60,589 nucleotides of DNA from Methylomonas koyamae (GCF_001644025.1 NZ_LUUK01000229.1:1-60589), one strand, 5' to 3'; shown: positions 45,798-55,977, counted from the first letter of the stretch. The notes: generated by a model from the letters alone, not told the origin. Numbers and translations: made by a program.

Positions 45798-48100
45798 GCG
45801 CGGATTTCATCGTCGGCGTCGTCGGTAATCCCAATTGCGGCAAGACCACGCTATTCAACGTGCTGACCGGCTCGCGCCAACAAGTCGGCAACTGGCCCGG
45901 CGTGACCGTCGAGAAAAAGACCGGCGAATACCGCCACCAAGGTAAGCGCATCGAACTCGTGGATTTGCCGGGCACCTACTCTCTGGAATCCGACGACGAC
46001 AGTATCTCTCTCGACGAAAAAGTCGCGCGCGACTATGTCGCGTCGCGTCAGGCGCACTTAGTCATTAACATCATCGACGCCGCCAATATCGAACGCAACC
46101 TGTATCTGACCTCGCAATTGCTGGAGATGCGAGTACCGATGATCGTCGTGTTGAATATGATGGACGCGGTCAAGAAACGCGGCATCAAAATTGACATTGA
46201 AACACTGAGCCATCGCCTGGGCTGCCCCGTGGTGCCGGTCACCGCCGCGTCCGGCAGCGGCATTAAAGAGTTGCGCGACATCGTCAGCGCGGCCTGTCTC
46301 GATGCGCCAACCCCGAACCTGCAAGTCCAATACCAAGCCGAACTGGAAAGCGCAGTCGCCGAATTGCAAGCACGATTGCCAATCCATCCGGAATGCGACA
46401 ACCGCTGGTTGGCATTGCGGCTGTTGGAAAACGACACGCTGGCAAAACGCTTCGCCGGCCCCGATATGTTGCCCTTGGTCAATCGGCTACGCGAACGGAT
46501 CGAAGCCGAAACCGGCGACGAAATCGACATCCTCGCCGCCGACGCGCGCTACGGTCTAGTCAATCAACTGGTGCAGGCCGCGGTTTGCAAACTCAACGAA
46601 GTCTCGCGCAGTACCACCGACAAAATCGACAGCGTGGTGCTCAATCGCTTTCTCGGCATCCCGGTGTTTCTACTGGTGATGTACGCGATGTTTATGTTCA
46701 CGATCAATATTGGCAGCGCCTTTGTCGATTTTTTCGATAAAGCGGTCGGTGCGTTGCTGGTGGACGGCCTCGGCGCGCAACTCACCGGCTGGCAGTGGCC
46801 GGCCTGGTTGGTGGTTTTGCTTTGCAACGGCATCGGTGGCGGCATCCAAGTTGTGTCGACCTTTATTCCCATCGTCGGCTTTCTGTTCATTTTTCTATCC
46901 GCGTTGGAAGACTCCGGCTACATGTCCAGAGCAGCTTTCGTGATGGACCGCTTTATGTGCATCCTAGGTCTGCCCGGTAAATCCTTCGTGCCAATGATTG
47001 TCGGTTTCGGTTGCAACGTGCCGGCCATTATCGCTACCCGAACGCTGGACAACCAACGCGACCGGGTTCTGACCAATTTGATGAACCCGTTCATGTCTTG
47101 CGGCGCCAGACTGCCGGTGTATGCGCTGTTCGCGGCGGCTTTTTTTCCGGTCGGCGGCCAAAATTTAGTCTTCGGACTTTACTTATTCGGTATCGCCGTC
47201 GCGGTCGCGACCGGCCTGATCATGCGCCATACCTTGTTGCGCGGTGCCCCCACCCCGTTTCTGATGGAACTGCCCGCGTATCACCTGCCGACGCTGCAAG
47301 GCATTTACACCAAAACCTGGGAGCGTCTGAAAACCTTCATCGTCAACGCCGGCAAAATCATCGTGCCGATGGTTCTGGTGCTGAATGTACTGAATTCGCT
47401 CGGCAGCGACGGCAGTTTCGGCCGCGAAAACAGCGACCAATCGATACTGAGCGGTATCGGCAAGTCGCTGACGCCGCTGTTCGGCCCCCTCGGCATCGCC
47501 GAAGACAACTGGCCGGCGACGGTCGGTATTTTTACCGGCGTGTTGGCCAAGGAAGCCGTGGTCGGCACCTTGGACGCTCTCTACAGCCAAATGGCGGCCG
47601 GCGCGGATAACAGCGAGGATGCCGAATTCGACCTAGGCACCGCATTGCGCGAAGCGTTGCAAACCGTCCCGGACAATTTGGCCGCGGTCGCCGATCGCTT
47701 GCTGGACCCGTTGGGCCTCGGTATCGCGACCAGTGCCGACCAAGCCGAAGCCGCCGAGAAACAACAGGTTAAACTGGATACCTTCGCGGTCATGCAAAGT
47801 CATTTCGACGGCAAAATCGGCGCCTTCGCCTACTTGGTATTCATCCTGCTTTACGCGCCCTGCGTGGCCGCGACGGCGGCGATCTACAAAGAAACCAACG
47901 GCGGGTGGGCGCTGTTTACCGTATGCTGGACTACCTTCATCGCCTACCTTTCCGCGACGTTGTTTTACCAAATCATGACTTACGACCAGCATCCGCAGGC
48001 TACGTTAAGCTGGTTGTCCGGATTGACACTGGTCTTCCTGAGCATACTGGCCGGCCTGCGCTACGTCGGCAATCACCAAACCGAAGGAGTTCCGCCATGA
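45794..48100 (+). CDS. feoB: Ferrous iron transporter FeoB
   Basis: Inner-membrane Fe2+ transporter with a cytosolic G domain. The 768-residue protein shows G1 GNPNCGKTTLFN, switch I NWPGVTVEKK, G3 DLPGTYSL and G4 LNMMD, then a helical spacer, two Gate regions (SGYMSRAAFVMDRFMCILGL and GCNVPAIIATRTL; NAGKIIVPMVLVLNVLNSLG) and a final helix set. The length is normal. It is coupled to feoA and feoC by ATGA overlaps. Confidence 0.97.
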   Translation: MSADFIVGVVGNPNCGKTTLFNVLTGSRQQVGNWPGVTVEKKTGEYRHQGKRIELVDLPGTYSLESDDDSISLDEKVARDYVASRQAHLVINIIDAANIERNLYLTSQLLEMRVPMIVVLNMMDAVKKRGIKIDIETLSHRLGCPVVPVTAASGSGIKELRDIVSAACLDAPTPNLQVQYQAELESAVAELQARLPIHPECDNRWLALRLLENDTLAKRFAGPDMLPLVNRLRERIEAETGDEIDILAADARYGLVNQLVQAAVCKLNEVSRSTTDKIDSVVLNRFLGIPVFLLVMYAMFMFTINIGSAFVDFFDKAVGALLVDGLGAQLTGWQWPAWLVVLLCNGIGGGIQVVSTFIPIVGFLFIFLSALEDSGYMSRAAFVMDRFMCILGLPGKSFVPMIVGFGCNVPAIIATRTLDNQRDRVLTNLMNPFMSCGARLPVYALFAAAFFPVGGQNLVFGLYLFGIAVAVATGLIMRHTLLRGAPTPFLMELPAYHLPTLQGIYTKTWERLKTFIVNAGKIIVPMVLVLNVLNSLGSDGSFGRENSDQSILSGIGKSLTPLFGPLGIAEDNWPATVGIFTGVLAKEAVVGTLDALYSQMAAGADNSEDAEFDLGTALREALQTVPDNLAAVADRLLDPLGLGIATSADQAEAAEKQQVKLDTFAVMQSHFDGKIGAFAYLVFILLYAPCVAATAAIYKETNGGWALFTVCWTTFIAYLSATLFYQIMTYDQHPQATLSWLSGLTLVFLSILAGLRYVGNHQTEGVPP

Positions 48101-48321
48101 TCCTGTCCGACCTGCGCGGTTATTTACAGCAGCGGCAACGCGCCACGCTGAACGACATGGTCCTGCATTTCCATATGGACGCCGACGCGTTACGCGGCAT
48201 GCTCGGCAAATGGATGAGTAAAGGCAAGGTCAGACTGAGCGGCAACGGCTCGAACTGTTCCAACGGCAGTTGCTGCAAATGCGATCCGCTACTGACCGAA
48301 ATTTACGAATGGGTAGACTGA
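48097..48321 (+). CDS. feoC: FeoC-like regulatory/assembly protein
   Basis: The 74-residue product has a winged-helix start (LSDLRGYLQQRQRATLNDMV, DADALRGMLGKWMSKGKVR) and a Cys-rich wing loop NCSNGSCCKCDP with four Cys, as in FeoC proteins that may bind Fe-S or zinc. It begins within the end of feoB (ATGA). The exact role of FeoC varies; here it completes feoABC. Confidence 0.88.
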   Translation: MILSDLRGYLQQRQRATLNDMVLHFHMDADALRGMLGKWMSKGKVRLSGNGSNCSNGSCCKCDPLLTEIYEWVD

Positions 48322-48614
48322 GGTCGACTCAGCGTCGAACGCTACGCCCATAGCGCAACCGCGCCCCGGACGCGCTCGCCGCCTGATTCTCCGCATCTTC
48401 CGCGTCGCTGCCGACACCCGGCTAAGCGCCAGTCAAACGGAAACCGAATCCCGAGCAAACGTCACATTTCACGGCCTCTCAGCGTCGAAACCGCCGCGCT
48501 CGAACCGGGCTTGCTGCAAATTAAGATACAATACGCTGTTACGCGCGGAGGTTTCTGGCCACTGTGTCGCACGACCTCCAGCGAACGTTATTGATTTTTC
48601 CGACCTAAAACCGC

Positions 48615-50189
48615 ATGCAAGCCACCGAATACAAGCGTAGACGCACTTTTGCCATCATCTCCCACCCCGACGCCGGCAAAACCACCATCACCGAAAAACT
48701 GCTGCTGTTCGGCGGCGCCATTCAGCTGGCCGGCTCGGTCAAGGGCCGCAAGGCCGCGCGGCATGCGACTTCGGACTGGATGGAGATGGAAAAGGAACGC
48801 GGCATTTCGGTCACCACCTCGGTAATGCAGTTCGAACACAACGGCGCCATCGTCAATCTGCTGGATACACCGGGCCACGAAGACTTCTCGGAAGACACCT
48901 ACCGCACGCTGACCGCAGTCGATTCGGCGTTGATGGTCATCGACGTCGCCAAGGGCGTCGAGGACAGAACCATCAAATTGATGGAAGTCTGCCGCTTGCG
49001 CGATACGCCTATCCTGACCTTCATCAATAAGCTGGACCGCGAGGGTCGCGAGCCGATCGAGCTATTGGACGAAGTGGAAAGCGTGCTGAAAATCGAATGC
49101 GCGCCGATGACCTGGCCTATCGGCATGGGCAAGCGTTTCAAGGGCGTTTATCAGCTATACAAGGACGAGATTTTGCTGTTCAACCCGCAGCATGGCGGCA
49201 AAATCGCCGATTCCACGCTGATCAAGGGCTTGAACAACCCGCATTTGGACGAGTTGCTCGGCCTGCAGGCTGACGAATTGCGCGACGAAATCGATCTGGT
49301 CAAGGGTGCCAGCCACGAATTCGACCACGCCAAATATTTGCGCGGCGAGCAGACGCCGGTATTTTTTGGGTCGGCGATCAACAACTTCGGCATCGTCGAA
49401 TTGCTGGACGCCTTCGCCGAATACGCGCCGCCGCCGCGTCCGCGCCAAGCCGAGCAACGCTTGGTGGAGCCGAGCGAAGATAAATTCACCGGTTTCGTGT
49501 TCAAGATCCAGGCCAATATGGACCCGGCTCACCGCGACCGGGTTGCCTTCATGCGCATCAGCTCCGGCAAGTTCGACAAAGGCATGAAGATGCACCACGT
49601 GCGGATCGGCAAGAGCATCCAGGTTGCCAATGCGATCACCTTTCAAGCCGATAGCCGCAAAAACGTCGAGGAAGCTTATCCCGGCGATATCATCGGTTTG
49701 CATAACCACGGCACCATTCAGGTCGGCGACACCTTCACCCAGGGCGAAAACTTGAAATTCGGCGGCATCCCCTACTTCGCGCCGGAACTGTTCCGCCGCG
49801 TGGTGTTGAAGGATCCCTTGCGGGCTAAGGCGCTGCAAAAAGGTTTGGTGCAATTGACCGAGGAAGGCGCGACCCAGCTATTCAAACCGCTTAAAAACAA
49901 CGACTTAATTCTGGGCGCGGTCGGCATCCTGCAATTCGACGTCACGGCCCACCGTTTGAAGCACGAATACAATGTCGAATGCGTCTACGACGCTTCGCCG
50001 ATCAACACCGTGCGCTGGGTCAGCTCGAACAATCCGGCAAAGCTGGAAGAGTTTAAAAACAAGGCTTTCGAAAATCTGGCCGAGGACGGCGGCGGTTATT
50101 TGGTGTATCTGGCGACCAGCCGGGTCAACCTACAACTGACCGAAGAACGCTGGCCGGACATTCATTTCAGCGCCACCAGAGAACTTTAA
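48615..50189 (+). CDS. prfC: Peptide chain release factor 3
   Basis: GTPase that recycles RF1/RF2 from the ribosome after termination. The 524-residue product has [20 protein letters not shown], the G2 region [14 protein letters not shown]3 [18 protein letters not shown]4 [10 protein letters not shown] and the RF3-specific [19 protein letters not shown]. The length is typical. The 290-nt leader before it contains a hairpin (GGAGGT/ACCTCC) and no other gene. Confidence 0.97.
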   Translation: MQATEYKRRRTFAIISHPDAGKTTITEKLLLFGGAIQLAGSVKGRKAARHATSDWMEMEKERGISVTTSVMQFEHNGAIVNLLDTPGHEDFSEDTYRTLTAVDSALMVIDVAKGVEDRTIKLMEVCRLRDTPILTFINKLDREGREPIELLDEVESVLKIECAPMTWPIGMGKRFKGVYQLYKDEILLFNPQHGGKIADSTLIKGLNNPHLDELLGLQADELRDEIDLVKGASHEFDHAKYLRGEQTPVFFGSAINNFGIVELLDAFAEYAPPPRPRQAEQRLVEPSEDKFTGFVFKIQANMDPAHRDRVAFMRISSGKFDKGMKMHHVRIGKSIQVANAITFQADSRKNVEEAYPGDIIGLHNHGTIQVGDTFTQGENLKFGGIPYFAPELFRRVVLKDPLRAKALQKGLVQLTEEGATQLFKPLKNNDLILGAVGILQFDVTAHRLKHEYNVECVYDASPINTVRWVSSNNPAKLEEFKNKAFENLAEDGGGYLVYLATSRVNLQLTEERWPDIHFSATREL

Positions 50190-50197
50190 TGCGCCAA

Positions 50198-50226
50198 CCA
50201 GCCGGGCAGCGAACCCGCCCGGCTGG
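50198..50226. terminator. Bidirectional hairpin between prfC and the receptor gene
   Basis: CCAGCCGGGC (50198-50207) is perfectly complementary to GCCCGGCTGG (50217-50226) with a 9-nt loop. It sits in the 48-nt gap between convergent stops, a typical shared transcription end, though T-runs are short on both sides. Confidence 0.6.
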
Positions 50227-50237
50227 CCGATTTCCGC

Positions 50238-52643
50238 TTAATACTCGATTTTCACCGCCCCCATGAAGGTACGCGGATTGCCGTAATAGGTCGGACCGTA
50301 GCTGTAAATCGACTGGTAATAGGTTTTATCCAGCAAGTTGTCGACATTGAGCTGTGCGGTCAGTTTGGTTTTACCGACCTGCCAAGCCTTGCTGGTCATC
50401 AGATTCATCGTCACGTAGCCCGGCGCCTGAGCGCCCTCGTAATAACCGATTTCCCGTTGACTGACGGCCTGCATGCCGGCACCGAATTTCAGTCCCTTCA
50501 AATACTCGCCTTGCTGAAACTCGTAGGTCGTCCACAGACTGCCGTTGTGCTTGGGCGCGTTGTTCAAGCGGTTGCCGACCACGGTCGGATCGGTTTCGTC
50601 CTTGATGCTTTTGGCGAACGGCATGTAGGAATAGGCGCCGATCACATTCCAGCCAGGAACGATCTCCCCGCTGACGTCGAATTCGATGCCGCGGGTTTCC
50701 GCTTCGCCCACCGCGCGCGATAAGGCCAGATAAGTCGCGATAGGTGCGTTGCGCTTGGTCAAGTCGTAGTAAGCCAGCGTCGCGCTGAAACGGCCGTCGA
50801 ACAATTCGGTTTTTGCACCGACTTCCCATTGGTCGGCGGTTTGCGCCGGTAGCGGCTTACCGTCGCGCCCCCAAAAATTCGGCGCCCCGAAATTTTCGGT
50901 GTAACTGCCGTACAGCGAAAACTCCGGTATCGGTTGCCAGACCACGCCGCCGCGCGGCGATACCCGCTCCGACGTTTGTTCGGGCGACTGGCCCGAACCA
51001 AACTCCCCGTAGCTGCTGTAAATCACATTGGCATTGTCATAGCGCAGGCCGGCCATCACATGAAAATGGTAAGGCAATTCGATTTGGTCCTGGGCGTACA
51101 AGCCGAACCAGGGTACGGTTGAGTTCGAATAGGTCACGTCGGTCGGCAACAGTGTCGGCGGAGTGGCGCGGTGAGTCGGCCGGTAGATATTGCTGGTGTC
51201 GTACAAATCGCCGTTAAACCCGAATCCGGCCATCGAAACCCGATAATCGGTGCGGTAGTAGTCGCCGCCAATCAGCAGATTGTGCTTCAAAAACGCCGTA
51301 TCGAATTTACCGTTCAATTCCAGCGCATTGAAAAAATTGTACTGATAGTCCTGACCGTCGGTATTCTGGCCGAAAAATGCCCGGCCGACATCGCCGGTCG
51401 CCGGATCGGCGACCGACCCGTGAATCGCCGACATGGTCAGGTTGTAATTCTTGAAATTGAAGCGGTGCCGTAAACTCCAGCGGTCGTTGAAGGCATGCTC
51501 GGTGTGCAGCGCCAACATCACGTATTCGTCTTGCTGATAGTTCCAGGCATCGCCCAGATTCCGCTCGCGAGCGATTGGCGCGGGCCGATTACCCATTCTC
51601 GGCACGGTGCCATTGCCGAATTCCTTGATGTCGCTATATTCGAGCTTAATCGTCGACACCGTGTTGTCGCTGATATTCCAGCGCAAGGTCGGCGCGACCA
51701 TCAAACGCTCGTTGCCGCCGAATTCCTGAAAGGTATGGTTGCTTTGATAGCCCAGATTGAAACGGTAGGCGAGCGTCTTATCGGCGTTCAGCGGCCCGGT
51801 CGCGTCGACGCTGGTACGGTACATGTCGAACGAACCGAATTGCTGGCGCAGGCTGTAATACGGTGTATCCAGCGGTTGCTTGGTGACGAAGTTGACGATG
51901 CCGCCGGGTTCGGTCCGGCCGTAAAGTATCGAGCCGGGGCCCTTCAGCACTTCCACCCGCTCGACGTTTTCCAAATCCTCGGTGTGAGCGTACTCGCCCT
52001 GACTCAACACCCCGTCGCGATAGTTAATATAACTGCCGAAACCCCGGATGAAGAAAGTGCCGCTGCCGCCCAAGCCGTTGCTGACGCCGCTGACATTTCT
52101 CAGCGCCTGATCGATCGTGATGGCCTGTTGATCTTTCAGTACCGCATTCGGCACGACTTTGACCGACAGCGGCGTCTGCATCAACGGCGTGTCGGTCTTG
52201 GTCGCGGTGGTGGCATTGTGGCGGTTATAGTCGGTGTTATAAGGATCTTCGCCCTCGAAAAACGGATTGCTGGATTTACCAACGACGTTAATCGCCGGTA
52301 ACGCGGTCGGCTCATCGCGCTGGTTGAGCGTTTGGCGTTGAATCAGCACGTTGCCGTCGGCGGTCAAACGATAAGTCAAGCCGCTTCCGGACAACAGCTT
52401 TGACAATGCCGCCTCCGGCGAAAATTGACCGGATAATCCGCCGCTGCGTAAACCGTTGGCGATTTCCGCATCGTAAATCAGTTGCAGGCCGCCGACTTCG
52501 GCCAGTTGATTCAACGCAACCGCAAGCGGCCCCGCCGCGATCCGGTATTCCCGGACCGCCGATTCGGCAACGGCGCCTCCGGCTACCGCCGAGCCGACAA
52601 CCAACAGCACGCTGGCGGTTTTAAAGGTATCGTGCACTGACAT
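50238..52643 (-). CDS. TonB-dependent siderophore receptor with STN signalling domain
   Basis: Outer-membrane receptor that imports a ferric siderophore and signals via its N-terminal domain. The 801-residue protein has a signal peptide (LLVVGSAVAGGAVAESA), an STN domain (~30-85: YRIAAGPLAVALNQLAEVGG), a plug (DTPLMQTPLSVKVVPNAVL, QALRNVSGVSNGLGGSGTFF) and a 22-strand barrel ending GNPRTFMGAVKIEY. The siderophore is unknown. It lies downstream of fecI and fecR homologues, the standard FecA/FpvA-type signalling arrangement. Confidence 0.94.
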   Translation of the reverse strand: MSVHDTFKTASVLLVVGSAVAGGAVAESAVREYRIAAGPLAVALNQLAEVGGLQLIYDAEIANGLRSGGLSGQFSPEAALSKLLSGSGLTYRLTADGNVLIQRQTLNQRDEPTALPAINVVGKSSNPFFEGEDPYNTDYNRHNATTATKTDTPLMQTPLSVKVVPNAVLKDQQAITIDQALRNVSGVSNGLGGSGTFFIRGFGSYINYRDGVLSQGEYAHTEDLENVERVEVLKGPGSILYGRTEPGGIVNFVTKQPLDTPYYSLRQQFGSFDMYRTSVDATGPLNADKTLAYRFNLGYQSNHTFQEFGGNERLMVAPTLRWNISDNTVSTIKLEYSDIKEFGNGTVPRMGNRPAPIARERNLGDAWNYQQDEYVMLALHTEHAFNDRWSLRHRFNFKNYNLTMSAIHGSVADPATGDVGRAFFGQNTDGQDYQYNFFNALELNGKFDTAFLKHNLLIGGDYYRTDYRVSMAGFGFNGDLYDTSNIYRPTHRATPPTLLPTDVTYSNSTVPWFGLYAQDQIELPYHFHVMAGLRYDNANVIYSSYGEFGSGQSPEQTSERVSPRGGVVWQPIPEFSLYGSYTENFGAPNFWGRDGKPLPAQTADQWEVGAKTELFDGRFSATLAYYDLTKRNAPIATYLALSRAVGEAETRGIEFDVSGEIVPGWNVIGAYSYMPFAKSIKDETDPTVVGNRLNNAPKHNGSLWTTYEFQQGEYLKGLKFGAGMQAVSQREIGYYEGAQAPGYVTMNLMTSKAWQVGKTKLTAQLNVDNLLDKTYYQSIYSYGPTYYGNPRTFMGAVKIEY

Positions 52644-52724
52644 TGTGTTCCCTCTCCAAGTGTTTTAACGATTAGTAACAGCTATGACGCACTAGTCAGC
52701 CAAAACAGGAGGTCGGGAAATTTT

Positions 52725-53675
52725 TTAACGATGCAGCAAAATCAGATAGTCGCCGAAGTGGGTAGTATGCAATTGTAGCGCGGTTTCCAGCGCGGCAATC
52801 GCGGCGAGTGGATCGTCGATCCGAAACACGCCGTTGACCCGGCGTTGGCGAAGGTCGGCGTCCTGAATCAGCAAGACGCCAGGGTAATAATGAGCCAGTT
52901 CGGCGACGACTTCGTCGAGCGGACGATTCTGAAAAACCAATCGGTGGCGGCGCCAAGCGGTCGCGGCGCCGATGTCGGCCGCTTTTGCTTGACTCAGTCC
53001 ATGCTCAGCGTCATAACTGGCCGCCAAACCTTCCTCGATCTCAGTTGTTTGTCGGCCGTTGCCGAGTTCGACTCGCACGCGGTGTTCGGTCACCGTGACT
53101 TCGGCGCCCTCCTCGGCCAATTTGACGTTGAACGCGGTGCCCAACGCGGTGACGCTGCCGCCGGCTGCGTATACTCGAAACGGCCGGTTACGGTCCGGAC
53201 TGACTTCGAACGCTGCCTCGCCCCGCAGCAAGCGCAACTCGCGGTGCGTTTCATCGATTTGAACATCGACGGCGGATGCGCTGTTCAAATGCACCGTGGA
53301 ACCGTCACTGAGCGTGAAGCTGCGAATCTCGCCGCGACCGGTCTGCAAATCGGCGTTCCAGAGTTGTAAGTAAGGACTGAGCCAGATCGCCGCCAAGCTT
53401 GCGGCCAACGCCAATCCGAAAATCAGCGGAGCGAGAGCCCGCTTAGCCGGCGGTTTCGACTTCGGCGCCACCGATGTCTCAACCTTTGCCAAACCATCCA
53501 GTTCGCCCCACAAATTTTCAAGTTCGCTATAGGCCAAACGATGCTCCAAAGACGCATTCAACCAGCGCTGAAATTCCTTAAGCTCGTTTTCGTCCATGCT
53601 TCCGCCATCCAGACGCGCCCACCAATCGGCAGCCTGTTCACGAATTGTCGCGGAGTTTTGGGCGGGTGCGGGCAT
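52725..53675 (-). CDS. fecR: FecR family anti-sigma/sigma-regulator protein
   Basis: The 316-residue protein has an N-terminal cytosolic domain (ATIREQAADWWARLDGGSMD), one transmembrane helix (ALAPLIFGLALAASLAAIWL, ~88-107), and a periplasmic FecR domain (GRGEIRSFTLSDGSTVHLNS, GEAAFEVSPDRNRPF) plus a C-terminal STN-like domain (LDEVVAELAHYYPGVLLIQD). It relays the signal from the receptor to the FecI sigma factor. 57 nt after fecI and 81 nt before the receptor. Confidence 0.92.
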   Translation of the reverse strand: MPAPAQNSATIREQAADWWARLDGGSMDENELKEFQRWLNASLEHRLAYSELENLWGELDGLAKVETSVAPKSKPPAKRALAPLIFGLALAASLAAIWLSPYLQLWNADLQTGRGEIRSFTLSDGSTVHLNSASAVDVQIDETHRELRLLRGEAAFEVSPDRNRPFRVYAAGGSVTALGTAFNVKLAEEGAEVTVTEHRVRVELGNGRQTTEIEEGLAASYDAEHGLSQAKAADIGAATAWRRHRLVFQNRPLDEVVAELAHYYPGVLLIQDADLRQRRVNGVFRIDDPLAAIAALETALQLHTTHFGDYLILLHR

Positions 53676-53732
53676 GGTTAGAAAGGTTAAAACCCGAAAT
53701 TCAATAGGCGATAAGCGGCAACACCGGGAACA

Positions 53733-54239
53733 CTAATCGTCATCGACTTGCTGCAGTGCCAGCAAGGCATTGCGCAAATGTTTTTCGACCATGTTACGCG
53801 AAATACCCAAGCGCTCGGCGATTTCCGCCTGACTCAACTCTTCGAATTTTCGCATCTCGAAGACTCTTCGGCATTTCGGCGGCAAGCCTTCCACTGCAGC
53901 CACCAAGCGCCCCAGGCGTTGGCGGGCCGCTAACAGACGGTCCGGCTGGCGCGCTTCGGTCTCCGCTACCCAATCCGGTAATTCGTCGGATTTAGCCAAG
54001 TATCGGTCGCGCACCGCATCGCGCCGCTCGTAATCGGTCGCAAGATTGGCCGCGATCCGATGCATTAGCGCTCGCGGATTGTCGGCCGCACGCCATAGGT
54101 CGCCGCTCAGCATGCGCTGATAGGTTTCTTGAACGATGTCGGCCGCCATGTCCCAGCAACCGCAGCGCCTGAACATGACGCGCCGCAGCTCTGCGTCGTA
54201 GCGGACGATCAAGCGCTGAATATCCAGGGTATCAGTCAT
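53733..54239 (-). CDS. fecI: ECF sigma factor, FecI type
   Basis: The 168-residue sigma factor has region 2 (RYDAELRRVMFRRCGCWDMA, DIVQETYQRMLSG) and region 4 (AAVEGLPPKCRRVFEMRKFE, LSQAEIAERLGISRNMVEKH), with the FecI-type ISRNMVEKHLRNAL recognition helix. It should direct RNA polymerase to the receptor promoter when the siderophore is bound. The start at 54239 was chosen; 24 upstream codons are open but lack a ribosome site. Confidence 0.9.
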   Translation of the reverse strand: MTDTLDIQRLIVRYDAELRRVMFRRCGCWDMAADIVQETYQRMLSGDLWRAADNPRALMHRIAANLATDYERRDAVRDRYLAKSDELPDWVAETEARQPDRLLAARQRLGRLVAAVEGLPPKCRRVFEMRKFEELSQAEIAERLGISRNMVEKHLRNALLALQQVDDD

Positions 54240-54440
54240 CGAAAACGGCAGGGAAAGAGAGTTGGCCCCTAACAACAAATTCGATGCCGTTTTATTGTCA
54301 GTCCCGCGCAATCAATGCCTTGAGTCGAAAACACCGCGCTCTAACCGCATGCTCTTAACGCGGAATACGGCATTTCACTCATCTTATCCGAGTTATTTAA
54401 CAAAGTTTAATAGATATAACCGACCCTCTATAACCAACCC

Positions 54441-55340
54441 TCAATCGGATTTGGTCGCGGCCTCCGCCAGTAACTCGTCTATGAAATACTGACAATACGA
54501 CGGCAAATACAATTGCCGCAAATACGCAATCTTAGTGGTCGAACTCGGGATCAAATCCATCAGACTGCGAGCCACCAAATCCGCGTCCTTGACGGGCTCG
54601 TAGGACGTACCGGCGATGATACCGACTCCCATGCCCAGCCGCACGTAAGTCTTGATGACGTCGGAGTCGGCCGCGGCCAAGTTGATGTCCAACGGCAAAT
54701 GCGCGTCAACGAAGGCTTTCTCGATCGCCGACCGTCCGGTAAACCCCGGCGTATAGGTCAAAATAGGTTCGGCCGACAGTCGTTGCAAGGTGATGTCGCC
54801 TTCGGCCAACGGATGGCCTTTAGGCACCACCGCAACATGGTGCCAGTGATAACAGGGCTTGACCACCAATTTGTCGTCTTCCGCCAGTCTTTCGGTACAA
54901 ATCGCAATATCCGCCTTGTGCTGATGGAGTAAATCGATCAGGTTGTCGGGTGACGATTGCACCATGTAAATCTTAATGCCCGGGTAACGGAGGCGAAACC
55001 GGGCAATCGGCCCAGGTAGCAAATACTTGGCCTGAGTATGGGTAGTTGCTATATGCAGCGTGCCGCTACTACTGTCGAGGAAATCGTCGGCAATCAGTTG
55101 GATATTTTTCTTGGCCTGATTAATCAAATCCACTTCCGCCATGATGCGCTCGCCCAACGGCGTTAGACCGATCAACTTTTTACCCTGCCGGGCAAATAAT
55201 GGCGAACCCAACTCGGCTTCGAACAATTGTAATTGCCTGCTTACCGCCGATTGCACCACGTGCATCTTATCCGCCGCCCGGCTCAGATTGAAGCCGGTTT
55301 CATGCAGCGTGCGCAATAACTCAAGTTGGTTTAGATTCAT
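54441..55340 (-). CDS. LysR family regulator, CysB-like
   Basis: The 299-residue protein has an N-terminal winged helix (LNQLELLRTLHETGFNLSRA, VVQSAVSRQLQLFEAELGSP) and the CysB-specific inducer-binding core: IATTHTQAKYLLPGPI, KPCYHWHHVAVVP, YTPGFTGRSAIEKAF and SDVIKTYVRLGMGVGIIA. In CysB these residues bind sulfate or O-acetylserine derivatives. It is about 25 residues shorter than enteric CysB, lacking the C-terminal tail. Likely controls sulfur assimilation; no cys genes are in the window. Confidence 0.88.
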   Translation of the reverse strand: MNLNQLELLRTLHETGFNLSRAADKMHVVQSAVSRQLQLFEAELGSPLFARQGKKLIGLTPLGERIMAEVDLINQAKKNIQLIADDFLDSSSGTLHIATTHTQAKYLLPGPIARFRLRYPGIKIYMVQSSPDNLIDLLHQHKADIAICTERLAEDDKLVVKPCYHWHHVAVVPKGHPLAEGDITLQRLSAEPILTYTPGFTGRSAIEKAFVDAHLPLDINLAAADSDVIKTYVRLGMGVGIIAGTSYEPVKDADLVARSLMDLIPSSTTKIAYLRQLYLPSYCQYFIDELLAEAATKSD

Positions 55341-55396
55341 GCAGCTAACCTTGTTCTAACGTCAAGCAATTTCGGAAAATCCCACTATACTGATCG

Positions 55397-55571
55397 TGCG
55401 TTCGGTAGGCGTCCGTAAAATCGGCGGCCGCATCGAAAGCTATCGCTTCATTTTAGGGGTTTCCGGCGCCAACATCGACATCTAATCCGGATTCGTCGCA
55501 TGTAAAACGCCGGGCAATCTCCTCCTAGCGACACGGATGTCTTATGGCGGACCTCGGTCCGCCGTTTTTTT
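55397..55571 (+). ncRNA. Possible small RNA ending in a strong terminator
   Basis: A -10-like TATACT (55386-55391) and a strong intrinsic terminator (55546-55571) bracket about 175 nt on the plus strand that contain no gene and are divergent from the CysB-like gene. The orphan terminator is the main evidence. The -35 is poor, and I recognise no known RNA family. Confidence 0.3.
55546..55571 (+). terminator. Intrinsic terminator
   Basis: GGCGGAC (55546-55552) pairs with GTCCGCC (55557-55563) through the loop CTCG, followed by G and seven T. It faces plus-strand transcription, although no plus-strand protein gene lies upstream. Confidence 0.8.
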
Positions 55572-55706
55572 GCGGCTAGCCCGGCATTACCCCTTTTCAG
55601 CATGACGTGATAGGAATTGTCGCCTTCCCCGAAGTGGCTCATTCATCCTGAAGCCAGAACGAATCCACTTGGAACTTGATCGAAAAATATAATAGACGGG
55701 AATTAG

Positions 55707-55735
55707 TTGACAGATACTTAATTTGACAATATAAT
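55707..55735 (+). promoter_or_regulatory. Strong sigma-70 promoter of tRNA-Leu
   Basis: Perfect TTGACA (55707-55712) and TATAAT (55730-55735) are separated by 17 bp. Transcription would begin near 55742, at the start of a 9-bp hairpin (CTTAACTTG 55741-55749 with CAAGTTAAG 55755-55763) just before the tRNA. Confidence 0.85.
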
Positions 55736-55762
55736 GCGCACTTAACTTGCCAGCCAAGTTAA

Positions 55763-55849
55763 GCCGAGGTGGTGAAATTGGTAGACGCGCTAGCTTCAGG
55801 TGCTAGTAGGGGTAACCCTGTGGAGGTTCAAGTCCTCTCCTCGGCACCA
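55763..55849 (+). tRNA. tRNA-Leu (anticodon CAG)
   Basis: The acceptor stem GCCGAGG pairs with CCTCGGC, followed by the discriminator A and an encoded CCA (55847-55849). The D-arm GGTGAAATTGGTAGAC, the anticodon stem CTAGC/GCTAG with loop TTCAGGT (anticodon CAG), a long variable arm TAGGGGTAACCCTG and the T-arm GAGGTTCAAGTCCTC are all present. The 87-nt size and long variable arm are those of class II tRNA-Leu. Confidence 0.97.
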
Positions 55850-55977
55850 TCATTTCTCAGTGAAATATGGTGTGAAGTTTTATATCCATTCCTTTCGATA
55901 GAGCTTTGCTACGGTTCTTGTAGCTAATATCCAAAAACCAATTTTATACGCTAGACCACAGCGTCGCCTCCATTGTA

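Noticed and set aside
55397-55571. 6S RNA
   Set aside because: The length is close, but the sequence and expected long closing stem are not seen.
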